This document shows positions 5,733 to 5,899 of a stretch of 5,899 nt of DNA, one piece after another. The notes beneath the pieces are model-generated. The model did not search any database, was not told the origin of the DNA, and worked only from the letters and a program-made list of their open reading frames with translations. Numbering within the stretch: position 1 is the first letter of the stretch; every line of letters begins with the position of its first letter. The position numbers were made by a program, and so were the translations under genes. Location: assembly GCA_012270665.1 (NCBI GenBank), contig JAAXHY010000206.1, forward strand, positions 1-5,899, read 5' to 3'. Source of the DNA: Dehalococcoidia bacterium. GTDB lineage: Bacteria > Chloroflexota > Dehalococcoidia > SAR202 > UBA11138.

Positions 5733-5899
5733 GTGCCTGAGATACTGAGGAAGGGCAGATGGCTGCTGGCGCTCGCCGCGGTCGCAGTAGTAGCGGCTGC
5801 GTTAGCTTGCAGCACTGAACCCGAAGTCGTCATAAAGGAAGTACAAGTGCCCGGCGAAACAGTCGTGGTCGAGAAAGAGGTGGTAAAGACGGTCGAGGT
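5733..5899 (+). CDS. Lipoprotein, probable second ABC solute-binding protein (3' partial)
   Basis: Only the first 55 complete codons are present. The translation begins MPEILRKGRW (GTG read as Met) and continues with a hydrophobic Ala/Val-rich stretch (about 11-25) and ALAC at 23-26, so Cys26 is a likely lipidation site. The lipobox is slightly unusual, with Ala at -3 where Leu is typical. After the anchor comes a Val/Glu/Lys-rich segment (32-56) in which VIKEVQV (33-39) is echoed 17 residues later by VVKTVEV (50-56), with PGETVVVEKE between. I recall such repeats at the N-termini of Chloroflexota substrate-binding lipoproteins, where they would act as a stalk between membrane and binding domain. 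The binding-protein assignment therefore rests on that resemblance and on the position next to an importer operon; no binding domain is visible. It has its own strong ribosome-binding site and may have its own promoter. Confidence 0.7.
   Translation, partial: MPEILRKGRWLLALAAVAVVAAALACSTEPEVVIKEVQVPGETVVVEKEVVKTVE

Overview
The window reads as a stretch of ordinary bacterial chromosome, moderately GC-rich, with every supported gene on the + strand. I favour a Chloroflexota bacterium, possibly a SAR202 or Dehalococcoidia-like lineage. The reasons are a family-5 solute-binding lipoprotein with a long Pro/Ala linker and a second lipoprotein whose anchor is followed by a Val/Glu/Lys repeat with a VPGETVVVEKEVVK core, a style I associate with that phylum. 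This placement is from memory and is not proven. I found no rRNA, tRNA, CRISPR array, insertion sequence or phage gene.

Region 1 (1-1737) is a two-gene metabolic unit. It begins inside a HAD-superfamily gene of the type II haloacid dehalogenase family, whose 5' end lies outside the window. Its stop overlaps by ATGA the start of a complete phosphofructokinase-family gene, whose motifs (PKTIDND, GGND) point to a diphosphate-dependent rather than ATP-dependent enzyme. Four bases after its stop sits a perfect 26-base palindrome, probably the transcription terminator.

Region 2 (1768-1919) is an AT-rich intergenic stretch holding a plausible sigma-70 promoter. One inverted repeat overlaps its -35 element. 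A cluster of alternating TATCA boxes starts at the -10 element and runs towards the ribosome-binding site. This is the most feature-dense noncoding part of the window.

Region 3 (1920-5478) is an ABC importer operon of the peptide/nickel (Opp/Dpp) class: binding lipoprotein, DppB-like permease and DppC-like permease, spaced 33 and 19 bases apart. The binding protein would capture a solute outside the membrane and deliver it to the two-permease channel. The ATPase subunits (DppD/DppF type) that should power it are not in the window.

Region 4 (5479-5899) is a 254-base gap with a possible promoter or operator, followed by the start of another lipoprotein gene that runs off the end. It is probably a second solute-binding protein, so the ATPase genes do not directly follow the permeases.

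Nothing here amounts to a clearly new biological system. The points most worth checking are the repeat-dense promoter at 1827-1900, the altered active-site motifs in the HAD and PFK proteins, the importer without adjacent ATPases, and the unusual linkers of the two lipoproteins.
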